From Hyphomicrobiales bacterium (GTDB taxonomy: Bacteria; Pseudomonadota; Alphaproteobacteria; Rhizobiales; Rhizobiaceae): a stretch of 64,000 nucleotides of DNA. Position numbers and translations under genes: made by a program. The notes beneath the pieces were generated by a model. The model was not told the DNA's origin, searched no databases, and saw only the letters and a list, made by a program, of their open reading frames with translations. Of the stretch, positions 54,609-62,496 are shown piece by piece; within the stretch, counting starts at the first letter, position 1, and every line of letters starts with the position of its first letter. Location of the stretch: the NCBI GenBank assembly GCA_021775455.1, contig JAJFHU010000053.1, positions 33,330-97,329 on the forward strand, written 5' to 3'.

Positions 54609-54749
54609 CTATTTATCTGATTTTTTGGTCAAGTCCGGGACATCTTCAGGACCCGTAGCCGGTTCAGGTTCTGGCTTCGGATTTGCACCCTCTGCAGGAT
54701 TTGAAACCCACTTTACGCTGTCGCCGTCATCTTTTTTTTCGCGTCCCAT
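54609..54749 (-). CDS. 46-residue hydrophilic microprotein
   Basis: A short frame, ATG at 54749 to TAG at 54609, preceded by GGAG at good spacing (TGGAGTAAGACA before the ATG). The product is 46 residues, charged and proline-rich (MGREKKDDGDSVKWVSNP, then PKPEPEPATGPEDVPDL, ending TKKSDK). It has no signal or membrane segment and is probably disordered. I do not recognise the family. The good ribosome-binding site and codon composition argue for a real gene. Confidence 0.5.
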   Translation of the reverse strand: MGREKKDDGDSVKWVSNPAEGANPKPEPEPATGPEDVPDLTKKSDK

Positions 54750-54932
54750 TGTCTTACTCCATTGATTGCAATGCAAATCGTTAAGCCCCTCAATAACTTA
54801 GCATCTTCTCCTGTTTCAGGCAATTTTTCCGGATATCCGAAAAGCCAACCGGGCAATCGTTCAATTTACTTGCATTTGTGCATATATTGGCCGCATCTTT
54901 ACAGAAGTATTTATCCAAGCCAATTTTGCGCC

Positions 54933-55676
54933 ATGAAATCTATCAAAATCGTTACCGCTGCCATGCTCGCCATCGGCGACGAGCTTTTGTCCGGACGTAC
55001 CAAGGACAAGAACATTGCCTATCTGGCGGACTTCCTTACTGTTCACGGTATTGATCTCAAGGAAGTACGCATCGTGGCTGATGAGCAGTCTGCAATTGTC
55101 GCCGCGGTCAATGCCTTGCGTCAGTCATATGATCTGGTTTTTACATCTGGCGGAATTGGTCCGACCCATGATGACATCACAGCTGGAGCCATCGCTGCAG
55201 CATTTGAAGTGCCGATCGATCATGACCCAAAGGCCGTGGAAATTCTGGAAAAATATTATATGGGCACGGATTATGAACTCACCCCTGCCCGCATGAGAAT
55301 GGCGCGAATTCCCGAAGGTGCATCGCTGATCGCCAACTCCATTTCCGGAGCACCCGGATTCAAACTGGAAAACGTTCACGTGATGGCCGGCGTGCCGCCA
55401 ATCTTTCAGGCCATGCTGGCAGAAGTTTCACCAACTCTTGCCGGAGGGACAAAGATGTTGTCAGAGGCCATTGACTGCCCGTTTGGTGAAGGAACAATCG
55501 GCGATCCGCTTGCAGAAATTCAAAAACAAAATCCCGAAACCGCCATAGGCTCCTATCCGCGCCGGGAGGGTGGTCGGTTTACAACCCAGTTGGTGGTCAA
55601 AAGCCGAAACGTCAAGGCATTGGACAAAGCGATGGGTGAAATCCGCAACATGCTGGACAAACTTGCAAAACAATGA
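54933..55676 (+). CDS. cinA: CinA-type molybdopterin-binding (MoCF) domain protein
   Basis: The 247-residue protein has the MoCF fold of competence/damage-inducible protein A N-terminal domains: AAMLAIGDELLSGRTKDKN, LVFTSGGIGPTHDDITAGA and IGDPLAEIQKQNPE. The C-terminal NMN-amidase part of full CinA is absent, as in many alphaproteobacteria, where this form is separate. Some such proteins act in NAD-related nucleotide clean-up. The start MKSIKIVTAAMLAIGDE at 54933 is chosen over a frame start 57 codons upstream. A perfect 18-bp palindrome begins directly after its stop. Confidence 0.88.
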   Translation: MKSIKIVTAAMLAIGDELLSGRTKDKNIAYLADFLTVHGIDLKEVRIVADEQSAIVAAVNALRQSYDLVFTSGGIGPTHDDITAGAIAAAFEVPIDHDPKAVEILEKYYMGTDYELTPARMRMARIPEGASLIANSISGAPGFKLENVHVMAGVPPIFQAMLAEVSPTLAGGTKMLSEAIDCPFGEGTIGDPLAEIQKQNPETAIGSYPRREGGRFTTQLVVKSRNVKALDKAMGEIRNMLDKLAKQ

Positions 55677-55694
55677 GTTAACGAATTCGTTAAC
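55677..55694. promoter_or_regulatory. Perfect 18-bp palindrome GTTAACGAATTCGTTAAC
   Basis: The sequence equals its own reverse complement over all 18 bases and starts one base after the cinA stop codon. It is about 80 nt upstream of the Flp pilin ATG. It contains two TTAA(C) elements with 8 nt between; the alphaproteobacterial CtrA box uses TTAA-N7-TTAA, so this is close but not a match. With no hairpin loop it looks like a dimer-binding operator. Confidence 0.5.
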
Positions 55695-55775
55695 GCGTCC
55701 ATTGCTGAATTTGCAAAAAATTAATTTGGTTTGTTTATCATTTTCCCTGAGTAGCGAGAATGCAGAGGTGTGATA

Positions 55776-55937
55776 ATGTTTTTAAAATTTCTCAAGGATG
55801 AAAGTGGTGCTACCGCAATAGAATATGGCCTGATTGCGGGCCTGATTGCCGTCAGCGTCATTGTTGGCGCAGGTTCAGTAGGTAACAGTGTAAACGAGAC
55901 CTTCGACAGCCTGGCAACCACGGTAAGCAAGAATTAG
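55776..55937 (+). CDS. Flp family type IVb pilin
   Basis: The 53-residue product starts MFLKFLKDESGATAIEYGLI and continues AGLIAVSVIVGAG, then a short hydrophilic tail. This is the classic Flp/Fap pilin: a basic leader, prepilin-peptidase cleavage after Gly11 (SGATAIEYG), Glu+5, and the hydrophobic pilin helix. GAGGTG precedes the ATG. It is probably exported and assembled by a Tad system coded elsewhere; none of the tad/cpa genes is in the window. Confidence 0.93.
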   Translation: MFLKFLKDESGATAIEYGLIAGLIAVSVIVGAGSVGNSVNETFDSLATTVSKN

Positions 55938-56013
55938 TTAGTTTGAGTGCAGTGTGGTGCAAAATAAAATTAAATGCGTGGGGAGTAAATCTACCTCGCG
56001 CCACAAACAAAAA

Positions 56014-56033
56014 TGGCCACCTCACGGTGGCCA
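56014..56033 (-). terminator. Intrinsic terminator
   Basis: TGGCCACC (56014-56021) and GGTGGCCA (56026-56033) form an 8-bp stem with a TCAC loop. Read leftwards it is followed by TTTTTGTTTG and lies 45 nt after the stop of the secreted repeat-linker gene. It can also act rightwards for the pilin. Confidence 0.8.
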
Positions 56034-56078
56034 AATTGTTTGTAAAAACCATAAAAAATACTGACTGGCTATTTGCGA

Positions 56079-56888
56079 TCAGTTCTCCCGGCAGGGATAT
56101 GCGCTTACCACGCACTGATAAACGATACCTGTGCGCGTGCAGCTTTGAGTTGGACCCTTGGCCAGTTTCACCTTGCGCCATACCAAGCCATATTTGGCAC
56201 CAACAGTCGTACTCCATGCGGCCCAGGCGGTGGCAATTCCACCTTTCTTCGTGATCGCATCGACACGATTCACCTTTATCCGGGTTCCTTTGCAAACCTT
56301 GTTAAGCGGCTTGGTCGAAGATCCACTTGCTGGCTTGGAATTCGAACCACCTGCCGGTTTGGTGGCAGGTGTGGAACTGCCAGCCTTCTTCGCTGGAGGC
56401 TTTGCACCACCTGAAGTTGTTGTGGTCTTTTTCTTGTTTACATCTGATGCCTTCTTGGCCGGAGGCTTGGCACCGCTTGATGTTGTTGTGGTCTTGTCAC
56501 GAACTTGCGGGCCACATGTGGCAACTAGTGGCACCCAGGGAGATTTCTTGTTGGAACCAATCACATGGGCGCGATACTTTGTGTTCACATCAGCAGCGAT
56601 GTTGAACTCATAAACATGCGTTGCGAGATAATTGTCTGCCGCACCTTTCACCGCTGGCGCAACCTTTATGCCGGAATAATTGCCGCTGGTGTTTTCAACC
56701 TTGAATTTTACCGGGCCGACACCATCTGTATGCGCCCATAGGTGTACAGTTGCCTTGCGCGGACACGCAGACCCCTTGGCTACCTTGATGCCCATTTGCA
56801 CCTTGTTGATGTCCATTGCGACCGCAGGGGTTACTCCCATCACCAGGATTGAAGCTGCAGTTGTAATTAAAAGTGTTCGGGTAAACAT
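56079..56888 (-). CDS. Secreted protein with duplicated Thr/Lys/Pro linker (unknown)
   Basis: The 269-residue protein from ATG 56888 has a GGAG ribosome-binding site and a signal peptide (TRTLLITTAASILVMGV, cleavage after AVA). Its first domain (about residues 25-125) is beta-rich with two cysteines (KGSACPRKATVHLWAHT; LVATCGPQVRD). A disordered linker follows, with KTTTTS.GAKPPAKKA repeated twice and then Pro/Ser/Thr-rich sequence. The C-terminal basic domain has four cysteines (NKVCKGTRIKVNRV; SCTRTGIVYQC; AYPCREN) and may be a second beta domain. I do not recognise either domain. Composition suggests a periplasmic or envelope-associated protein with a flexible tether. Confidence 0.7.
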   Translation of the reverse strand: MFTRTLLITTAASILVMGVTPAVAMDINKVQMGIKVAKGSACPRKATVHLWAHTDGVGPVKFKVENTSGNYSGIKVAPAVKGAADNYLATHVYEFNIAADVNTKYRAHVIGSNKKSPWVPLVATCGPQVRDKTTTTSSGAKPPAKKASDVNKKKTTTTSGGAKPPAKKAGSSTPATKPAGGSNSKPASGSSTKPLNKVCKGTRIKVNRVDAITKKGGIATAWAAWSTTVGAKYGLVWRKVKLAKGPTQSCTRTGIVYQCVVSAYPCREN

Positions 56889-56981
56889 GGTCGTCTCCTT
56901 CAAGAAGATGCCGGTTAGATATAACTCACCTGGCATCGGTTTCAAATCTCGAAGTCGGCGTCCCTTAACTGAGTGGCTATT

Positions 56982-57080
56982 GTTCAAACTTTTGAACCAT
57001 CAGCCCGTCTTCGTTTACTGTTTTCAGTAAACCAAGATTTTCACATCCCGGCTGAACGAATTCTGAACGCGCCGTTCAGC
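56982..57080. promoter_or_regulatory. Cluster of three inverted repeats
   Basis: The 218-nt gap between the secreted-protein gene and the disrupted membrane-protein gene holds three inverted repeats. GTTCAAA-CT-TTTGAAC is at 56982-56997. GTTTACTG-TTTT-CAGTAAAC is at 57013-57032. GCTGAACG (57051-57058) pairs with CGTTCAGC (57073-57080), with CTGAACG-CGC-CGTTCAG nested at 57063-57079. They lie upstream of the secreted-protein start at 56888 and may be operators or RNA hairpins. Confidence 0.5.
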
Positions 57081-57106
57081 TGTTGAAATTCGCGATGATC
57101 AACTGT

Positions 57107-57504
57107 TCAGGAACCGAACACCAGGAACAACAATACTATCCCCGCACCCGTGGTCAATACTCCAAACAGCGTGATTAAACTGTCCATCCTGGCCATCCCG
57201 GCAAACGTTGAAATGAATCGTTCACGAAACGCTAGTAACAATACGCCTTCTGCCAGCGCCACCCAACCAATGGCGGAAACAAAAGCCGCAAGAACTGTGC
57301 TCCAGTCATTGTGGATTGCAACCACTGCACCACCGATGGCAAACGTCATGACACCGGCGATGTAAGTCAGCGCCGGCTTTCAACGAACCCGTCAATCATC
57401 GCGGCAACACCCTTTCGGTCCACCAGAAGTCCAATTCCTGCTGCAAGAAAGTACAGGCCAATTAAACCGGCAAGGGTTTGTGTAGTAGAGAGATTTCCAA
57501 GCAT
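57107..57504 (-). pseudogene. Small inner-membrane protein, reading frame broken by a one-base shift
   Basis: A strong ribosome-binding site (AGGAGG) precedes the ATG at 57504. The first frame codes MLGNLSTTQTLAGLIGLYFL and continues to MIDGFVESRR, stopping at 57367. A second frame, one base out of register, continues from about 57380 with PALTYIAGVMTFAIGG and runs to 57107, giving the rest of a protein with about four membrane helices. Joined with one extra base near 57376, the two halves make a normal-looking small membrane protein of about 132 residues. It is either a pseudogene, a sequencing error or a frameshifting gene. The 80-residue second half could also be read alone from ATG 57349, but it lacks an obvious ribosome-binding site. 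Confidence 0.6.
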
Positions 57505-57607
57505 GACAACCTCCTGTTCCAATTTTGGATTGTCCTGCATATATGGGGATTAATCACCGTGATTACGATAATCCAGAGCGCAAAATCATGCTTGCTACAT
57601 GATCGTC

Positions 57608-58771
57608 TTATTCAGACAGGCGTTTTGCGACTTTCTCCAAAAAGCCCAGACCTTCGGCAAGCTCGCCAACCTTGATGAATTCATTCGGCTGATGCGCCCG
57701 GGTAATGCTGCCAGGACCGTATACAACGGTTGAAAAACCAGCATCGCTGAAATATCCGGCATCAGTTCCAAATGAGACAACGTCCTGACTGTTTAAACCC
57801 GTGATCTCACTTACAAACGCCGCAGCCGCTGCCGCATTACGATCATCAAGCGCAGGCACCGGTGTTTCGGTTATGACGCGAACATCGGCCCGCTCATTGA
57901 CAGTTTTCATGGGCGGAAGCAGTTCCTCAGCAGCATAATTCTCGATTTCGGCAATGGTAGCCGCACCATTTTCACCCGGCATCGGGCGGTAATCCCACTT
58001 GAAATTGCACCATCCTGCAGTTGCATTGGTTGCCGTGCCCCCTTCAATTACTCCTATATTGAACGTAGAGTATGGCGGCACATATTGTGACCCTGGTATT
58101 GGATTTGCAGCCTTGCGCGCTCCGATTTCCTCGATTTTGGCAATCAGCTTCGCAGCAGCAGAAATCGCACTAACTCCCAAGCTCGGGTTGCTGGAGTGCA
58201 CTTCATACCCGTCTATTTCTGTCCTCATTTCATAACCGCCCTTGTGCCCGGTTATGAGTTTCATTTCTGTAGGTTCCCCAACGATGACGATTTCCGGCTT
58301 GAACGAATTGCCAGCCATGCTTTTCAGCAACACCGGCATACCAAATCCGCCAATTTCTTCATCATACGAAAATGCGATATGAATTGGTTTCTTGAGCCCT
58401 GCCCTTTGAAAACTCGGCACCGTACCCAGAACACAAGCCAGAAAACCCTTCATGTCCACCGAACCGCGTCCATGAAGCTGGTCATCCTTGCGAGTTAGTT
58501 TGAACGGATCCGTATGCCAATCCTGCCCCTCAACCGGGACGACATCAGTGTGACCACTGAATACGACACCGCCATCAGTTTCCGGTCCGATTGTGGCAAA
58601 TACGTTTGCCCGCTCCCCTGCCTCATCATGGCTAAGAGTTACGTCGACACCAAGTCCTTGAAGATAATCCTTGATGTACCCAACGATACCGTCCGTTGGC
58701 CTACCTGAAATGCTGTTAAAACTGACCAGGTTTTCAAGGATTTCAATTGTGCTGTTTAGATTGTCTGCCAT
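57608..58771 (-). CDS. argE: Acetylornithine deacetylase (M20 family)
   Basis: This 387-residue metallopeptidase-family enzyme removes acetate from N-acetylornithine in arginine synthesis. Motifs: LENLVSFNSISGRPTDG at the N-terminus, the zinc ligand region VVFSGHTDVVPVEG, LHGRGSVDMKGFLACVL, and the catalytic EE in FSYDEEIGGFG. The C-terminal SFGTDAGYFSDAGFSTVVYGPG carries another metal-region signature. The ATG at 58771 (MADNLNSTIEILENLV) is preferred over a GTG/TTG ten codons upstream. The SGRP segment and length fit the ArgE subgroup; other M20 deacylases remain possible. Confidence 0.88.
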   Translation of the reverse strand: MADNLNSTIEILENLVSFNSISGRPTDGIVGYIKDYLQGLGVDVTLSHDEAGERANVFATIGPETDGGVVFSGHTDVVPVEGQDWHTDPFKLTRKDDQLHGRGSVDMKGFLACVLGTVPSFQRAGLKKPIHIAFSYDEEIGGFGMPVLLKSMAGNSFKPEIVIVGEPTEMKLITGHKGGYEMRTEIDGYEVHSSNPSLGVSAISAAAKLIAKIEEIGARKAANPIPGSQYVPPYSTFNIGVIEGGTATNATAGWCNFKWDYRPMPGENGAATIAEIENYAAEELLPPMKTVNERADVRVITETPVPALDDRNAAAAAAFVSEITGLNSQDVVSFGTDAGYFSDAGFSTVVYGPGSITRAHQPNEFIKVGELAEGLGFLEKVAKRLSE

Positions 58772-59149
58772 TAATGTATTCCCGCAAGACCTGATAGACA
58801 CGATTAATTTTTGGAGATTTCAATAGCGAACTGAAACCTTCCAGAACCTATTTGACTGGGTCGCCCACCATCATAACCCGAATGGCCTTCTCGTCTCCTT
58901 TAAGAACCTCTTCACTCACAAGCGTTGTATACTCCGAAAGATGGCTTGCAAAGTCTTCGGAAAAAAGGAGCGGGAGGCCATACTGGCTACAAATTATTTC
59001 AAATCTCGTGGATCAAAAGGTTCACCCGAAGTACTCATTTTGATTTGAAATTCCCGGATGTGCCGTTAGGCTCTTTTCGACCATTTCCCTACGTCGTCAA
59101 CATTCGCGAGCTTGCCATGATTGCCAATGATTTTTCAGGACACGCCGAC
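58772..59149. other. Intergenic region between argE and the 2-oxoglutarate oxygenase gene
   Basis: These 378 nt hold no supported gene. A frame that extends the oxygenase upstream to 58925 is open, but its translation is unlike the family and it lacks a ribosome-binding site. The region should hold the divergent promoters; no clear -35/-10 pair or operator was recognised. Confidence 0.5.
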
Positions 59150-59986
59150 ATGGCACTGAACCTGGTTGATATTGAACAATATCCAATTGTAAATCTGGAT
59201 AGTGGCAAGGGTGCAGAGTTTCTCAGTTCCTGCCAGGAACACATGGAAGAACATGGCTGGTGCAATTTTGATGGCTTTATCCGGCCTGATGCCCTTGCAG
59301 CTTTGGCAGATGAGTCAAACGAACTTCTGCCCACGGCAGAGACACTGACCATAAAACGCACCATATATCAGGGCGAAGTTGACCCAAACGCGCCGGAGAA
59401 TGACCCTCGCCGTATGGAATATGTACACGTCGCGACGCAACTGGCCAACGATCAGATTCCCGATTCCACATTTCTAAGCCAACTGTACAACTCCAGTTTG
59501 TTGACCGACTTTATCCGTCGGGTTCAAAAAAAAGATACCCTGCACAGATATGCTGACCAATTTCAGGCGTTGAATGTTGTGGCACTGCAACCGGACAGTT
59601 GGCATGCATGGCACTACGATACCAATGAATGCACCGTGACCTTGCTGTTGCAAGCCGCAGAAAAAGGTGGTGAATTCACATTCATCCCGAACTCCCGAAC
59701 TGACGAAGACGAGGATCGCGAGCGGGTTGACCGCTTGCTTTCCGGCGACATGTCTGCAGCACAAACATTCAGTCGGCGAGCTGGAGCCTTTACTCTTTTC
59801 TGCGGTGGTTACTCATTGCACGGTGTAACCAAAGTTGAAGGAAGCATCCCGAGAATCACCGCAATTTTCACTTATAGCGAAGAACCAAATGAGGCAGCCA
59901 GCGACGATATCAACATCCGTATTTATGGAGATAGAGTAAAGCAGATATTGGCAAGTCGAAAATCATCACAACATGGATCAGCTTGA
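59150..59986 (+). CDS. Fe(II)/2-oxoglutarate-dependent oxygenase, HalD/BesD-like
   Basis: The 278-residue protein resembles the HalD/BesD group of small-molecule oxygenases. It has YPIVNLDSG and GWCNFDGFIRPDALAALADE near the start, then WHAWHYDTNECTVTLLLQ. The iron ligands read His155 and Asp157 (HYD), with His224 (GYSLHGVTKV) and the 2-oxoglutarate arginine Arg235 (SIPRITAIF). Halogenases of this group have Gly in place of Asp, so this one should hydroxylate. The likely substrates are free amino acids or small amines. The ATG at 59150 fits the family N-terminus; ATG 59117 is an alternative. Confidence 0.82.
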   Translation: MALNLVDIEQYPIVNLDSGKGAEFLSSCQEHMEEHGWCNFDGFIRPDALAALADESNELLPTAETLTIKRTIYQGEVDPNAPENDPRRMEYVHVATQLANDQIPDSTFLSQLYNSSLLTDFIRRVQKKDTLHRYADQFQALNVVALQPDSWHAWHYDTNECTVTLLLQAAEKGGEFTFIPNSRTDEDEDRERVDRLLSGDMSAAQTFSRRAGAFTLFCGGYSLHGVTKVEGSIPRITAIFTYSEEPNEAASDDINIRIYGDRVKQILASRKSSQHGSA

Positions 59987-60121
59987 GAGACATGATGAAA
60001 GTAGTTGAAGAATTCACTATCGAAGGAGCCGGTCACAGCAGTGTCAAACTCGGCGCTGGCAAATAGTGGAGACTTGGACTCCAAGCCAGTACAAGTGCAA
60101 AGACTGGATTGAATTTCGAAG

Positions 60122-60967
60122 TTACTCCGCTGCGGATCGGCGCGCTTCGCCTGAAAAGTCCCGATCATGTTCAAGTGCCGGAATCTTCCGCCTTGCCTGG
60201 GCTACCAGTTCCATATCGATTTCGGCAACGACAATACTTTCCCCTTCCCCGCCATCAGCAAGAACCTTGCCCCAGGGATCAATGATAAGTGAGTGACCGT
60301 AACACTCCCCACCACCGGTTACACTGCCATGCTGGCACGGTGAAATCACGAAACACCCATGTTCAATGGCACGCGCTCGATTGAGGACATGCCAGTGCGC
60401 TTCACCTGTTAACTTGGTGAATGCTGCGGGAACAGTAAGAATTTCCGCACCGCTTTGAGCCAAGTGGCGATAGAGTGCGGCAAACCGCAAATCATAACAG
60501 ACCGACAGGCCGATACCACCCCAGGGCGTCTGGCCAACCACACTTTTACAGCCCGGTTGAATCGTAGCAGACTCAGTGTAAACCTTACCCGGTTCCAATT
60601 CGACATCGAACATGTGGATTTTGTCATATCGAGCAACAATGTTTCCATCATCATCAATCAAATAAGCACGGTTTGAAATCCGGCCATCCGAGTTGGTGAC
60701 ACCTAACGATCCGAGCAAAAACCATTTCCCAAGATCGACAGCAGCCTTTCGAAAGGCTTCCAATGCAGGGTGTTCTGATTCGGGAAAAGCCGTCGGAATT
60801 ACTAGTGCATTTTCTGTTCTAAGCCCTGAAAAATACTCAGGCAGTGCAATAAAATCAGCGCCTTCCCCGGATGCCGCTTTCGAAAGTTCAAGGCATTTTT
60901 CGATATTTTCATGAATTTCTGGTGTGGCATTGTTTTGTATGCATGCCGCGACGAATTTTTGGGCCAT
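60122..60967 (-). CDS. Carbon-nitrogen hydrolase (Nit/omega-amidase type)
   Basis: The 281-residue nitrilase-superfamily enzyme has the Glu-Lys-Cys triad: Glu44 (FIALPEYFSG), Lys116 (VARYDKIHMFDVEL) and Cys157 (IGLSVCYDLRFAALY). This spacing and YDKIHMFDV fit the Nit1/Nit2 group (deaminated-glutathione or omega-amidase). It hydrolyses an amide to acid and ammonia, probably in metabolite repair. The ATG at 60967 directly follows a TTG at 60970. It converges with the 2-oxoglutarate oxygenase gene, 135 nt away. Confidence 0.9.
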   Translation of the reverse strand: MAQKFVAACIQNNATPEIHENIEKCLELSKAASGEGADFIALPEYFSGLRTENALVIPTAFPESEHPALEAFRKAAVDLGKWFLLGSLGVTNSDGRISNRAYLIDDDGNIVARYDKIHMFDVELEPGKVYTESATIQPGCKSVVGQTPWGGIGLSVCYDLRFAALYRHLAQSGAEILTVPAAFTKLTGEAHWHVLNRARAIEHGCFVISPCQHGSVTGGGECYGHSLIIDPWGKVLADGGEGESIVVAEIDMELVAQARRKIPALEHDRDFSGEARRSAAE

Positions 60968-61383
60968 CAAAATTTACCTCTCGAAATTAAGAGCGAAAAT
61001 CTTCCTCGCCAACCAATAATGCCATGTGATCCGGTTATGTACAAGCGGATGAAGTCAGGGAAGGATTGGCAGTTACTATTGGTTTCTTACCCGCTAAACT
61101 TGATTATAAGGAAAAAGAAAATACTGCCCTTGGCAACATCGTTTCACAAGCACCGCAATGCAAGGCAGTGTAATACGCAAAAAATTCAAAGTATAATTTT
61201 TGCCTTGTTATGAACACAGTAACCGGTTATTAGGATACATCGATATTTGCCGAACTTCTTGGTTTCTTCGCCCCATCTAATGGATGCGCGCTACTCTGAC
61301 TCTTCTACAATAATCGACTACACGCAGGGAACACGAATTTCGTGTGCCTGCAAAGCGCATTTCATTGATGAAAGGAAATTTCA
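60968..61383. other. Upstream region of the cold-shock gene pair
   Basis: These 416 nt hold no supported protein gene. The distance is enough for a long 5' leader, as cold-shock mRNAs often have. A 15-nt element ACACGAATTTCGTGT (61331-61345; 7-base arms about a central T) lies 38 nt before the coding start. A good AAAGGAAATTTC ribosome-binding site precedes the ATG. Confidence 0.5.
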
Positions 61384-61593
61384 ATGGATACAGGTACAGT
61401 AAAATTTTATAACGGCCAAAAAGGCTTTGGCTTTATTGAACCAGAAAATGGTGACAAGGACGTTTTTGTTCATGCAACCGCACTTGAAAAGGCAGGCATT
61501 ACAGGCCTTGCTGAAGGTCAAAAAGTAAAGTTCGACACAGAAGCCGATCCGCGTAGCGGAAAAACTGCCGTTGGAAACATCGAACTGGCATAA
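61384..61593 (+). CDS. CspA-family cold-shock domain protein
   Basis: The 69-residue protein is one complete cold-shock domain: [20 protein letters not shown] with the RNP1 motif KGFGFI, then [18 protein letters not shown] with the RNP2-like VFVH, and a final strand [10 protein letters not shown]. It binds single-stranded RNA/DNA and melts mRNA structure at low temperature. The ATG has an AGGAAA ribosome-binding site. Its end overlaps a second cold-shock domain frame by 23 nt in another register. Confidence 0.95.
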   Translation: MDTGTVKFYNGQKGFGFIEPENGDKDVFVHATALEKAGITGLAEGQKVKFDTEADPRSGKTAVGNIELA

Positions 61594-61804
61594 GCCAGCT
61601 ACGACAGGTACGGTCAAGTCCTACTGTAAGAAAAAGGGCTATGGCTATATCGGTCCGGACGACAATGGCGAAATAATATTCGTGCATTTCTCAGCAGTTG
61701 AGGCTTCCGGTATTGAAAACCTGTTTGATGGTCAAAGAGTAAAGTTCAAACTGTCTGAAGATCAACCAGGCAGGAAAGCAATTTCCAATATTGCCGGTTT
61801 GTGA
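61571..61804 (+). CDS. Second cold-shock domain, out of frame with the first
   Basis: This 77-residue frame encodes another cold-shock domain: [20 protein letters not shown] with RNP1 [24 protein letters not shown] with RNP2 IFVH, and the final strand [10 protein letters not shown]. It has no ATG; the only candidate start is TTG at 61571 inside the first gene. Either it is translated by coupling from that TTG, or the two domains were once one two-domain protein and a one-base change near 61590 separated them. The domain itself is intact, so it is probably still expressed. Confidence 0.7.
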   Translation: METSNWHKPATTGTVKSYCKKKGYGYIGPDDNGEIIFVHFSAVEASGIENLFDGQRVKFKLSEDQPGRKAISNIAGL

Positions 61805-61880
61805 CAGACGGTTTGAACAGATAAGCTGACCACGGATGTACTGGCAGCTTAGGCCGAAAATTTAAATGTTTTCGGGAAGA

Positions 61881-61903
61881 AAGACGAGGTAGCTCCTCGT
61901 CTT
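61881..61903 (+). terminator. Intrinsic terminator after the cold-shock genes
   Basis: AAGACGAGG (61881-61889) and CCTCGTCTT (61895-61903) form a 9-bp stem around TAGCT, followed by TTTTGTTTTTG. It ends the cold-shock transcript 77 nt after the second stop. Confidence 0.9.
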
Positions 61904-62067
61904 TTTTGTTTTTGAGCCGCTGACTTTGTCAATTTTGCAGAATTACTTTGGGGCAAATTCGCAACCGGTTGATTTTTGGCTTTTAACCCAAAATGGCATT
62001 GTCCACGAAATCTGATTTGCAAGTGTATATTCACTTTCCATGCCCAATCCTGATAAGAATACAAGTT

Positions 62068-62496
62068 ATGGCTCGTATTCAGATCACGAATGACATTTCG
62101 TTTCACAGTGATGAAATTGAAGAAAAATTCATTCGTTCGGGTGGACCCGGTGGGCAAAATGTAAACAAGGTTGCGACTGCAGTTCAACTGAGATTCAATG
62201 TACGCCTGTCAAAAAACCTACCGGAGCGGGTGCGTGAAAAAATATTGAATAGCGGCGACACCCGCCTCACAAAGGACGGCGAGCTCATTCTGGTCGCTGA
62301 GCGTTATCGCACGCAGGAAGCTAATCGAAGGGATGCTCTGGAACGGCTAAAGGAGATCATCCGGAAAGCTTCGCACGTGCCCAGAAAGCGCATAGCAACA
62401 AAGCCGACACTTGGGTCGAAAAAAAGAAGACTAGAAGGCAAGGCGCAGCGGAGTTTTCTCAAAAAGAGTCGCGGTGGAAAAATTGAAACTGACTAA
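62068..62496 (+). CDS. arfB: Alternative ribosome-rescue factor ArfB (YaeJ)
   Basis: The 142-residue release-factor-like protein has the catalytic GGQ in SGGPGGQNVNKVATAV and a strongly basic C-terminal tail (RKRIATKPTLGSKKRRLEGKA, in parts) that enters the mRNA channel of stalled ribosomes. It hydrolyses peptidyl-tRNA on non-stop ribosomes. The ATG at 62068 (MARIQITNDI) is chosen; the frame to 61993 adds 25 unlike residues. About 165 nt separate it from the cold-shock terminator. Confidence 0.93.
   Translation: MARIQITNDISFHSDEIEEKFIRSGGPGGQNVNKVATAVQLRFNVRLSKNLPERVREKILNSGDTRLTKDGELILVAERYRTQEANRRDALERLKEIIRKASHVPRKRIATKPTLGSKKRRLEGKAQRSFLKKSRGGKIETD

Noticed and set aside
58925..59149. 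Longer N-terminus of the 2-oxoglutarate oxygenase
   Set aside because: The added 75 residues do not resemble the family and no ribosome-binding site precedes them.
59992..60066. 24-codon frame (ATG ATG AAA GTA ...) after the 2-oxoglutarate oxygenase gene
   Set aside because: Only a weak GAGAG precedes it and the product is too short to judge without conservation data.
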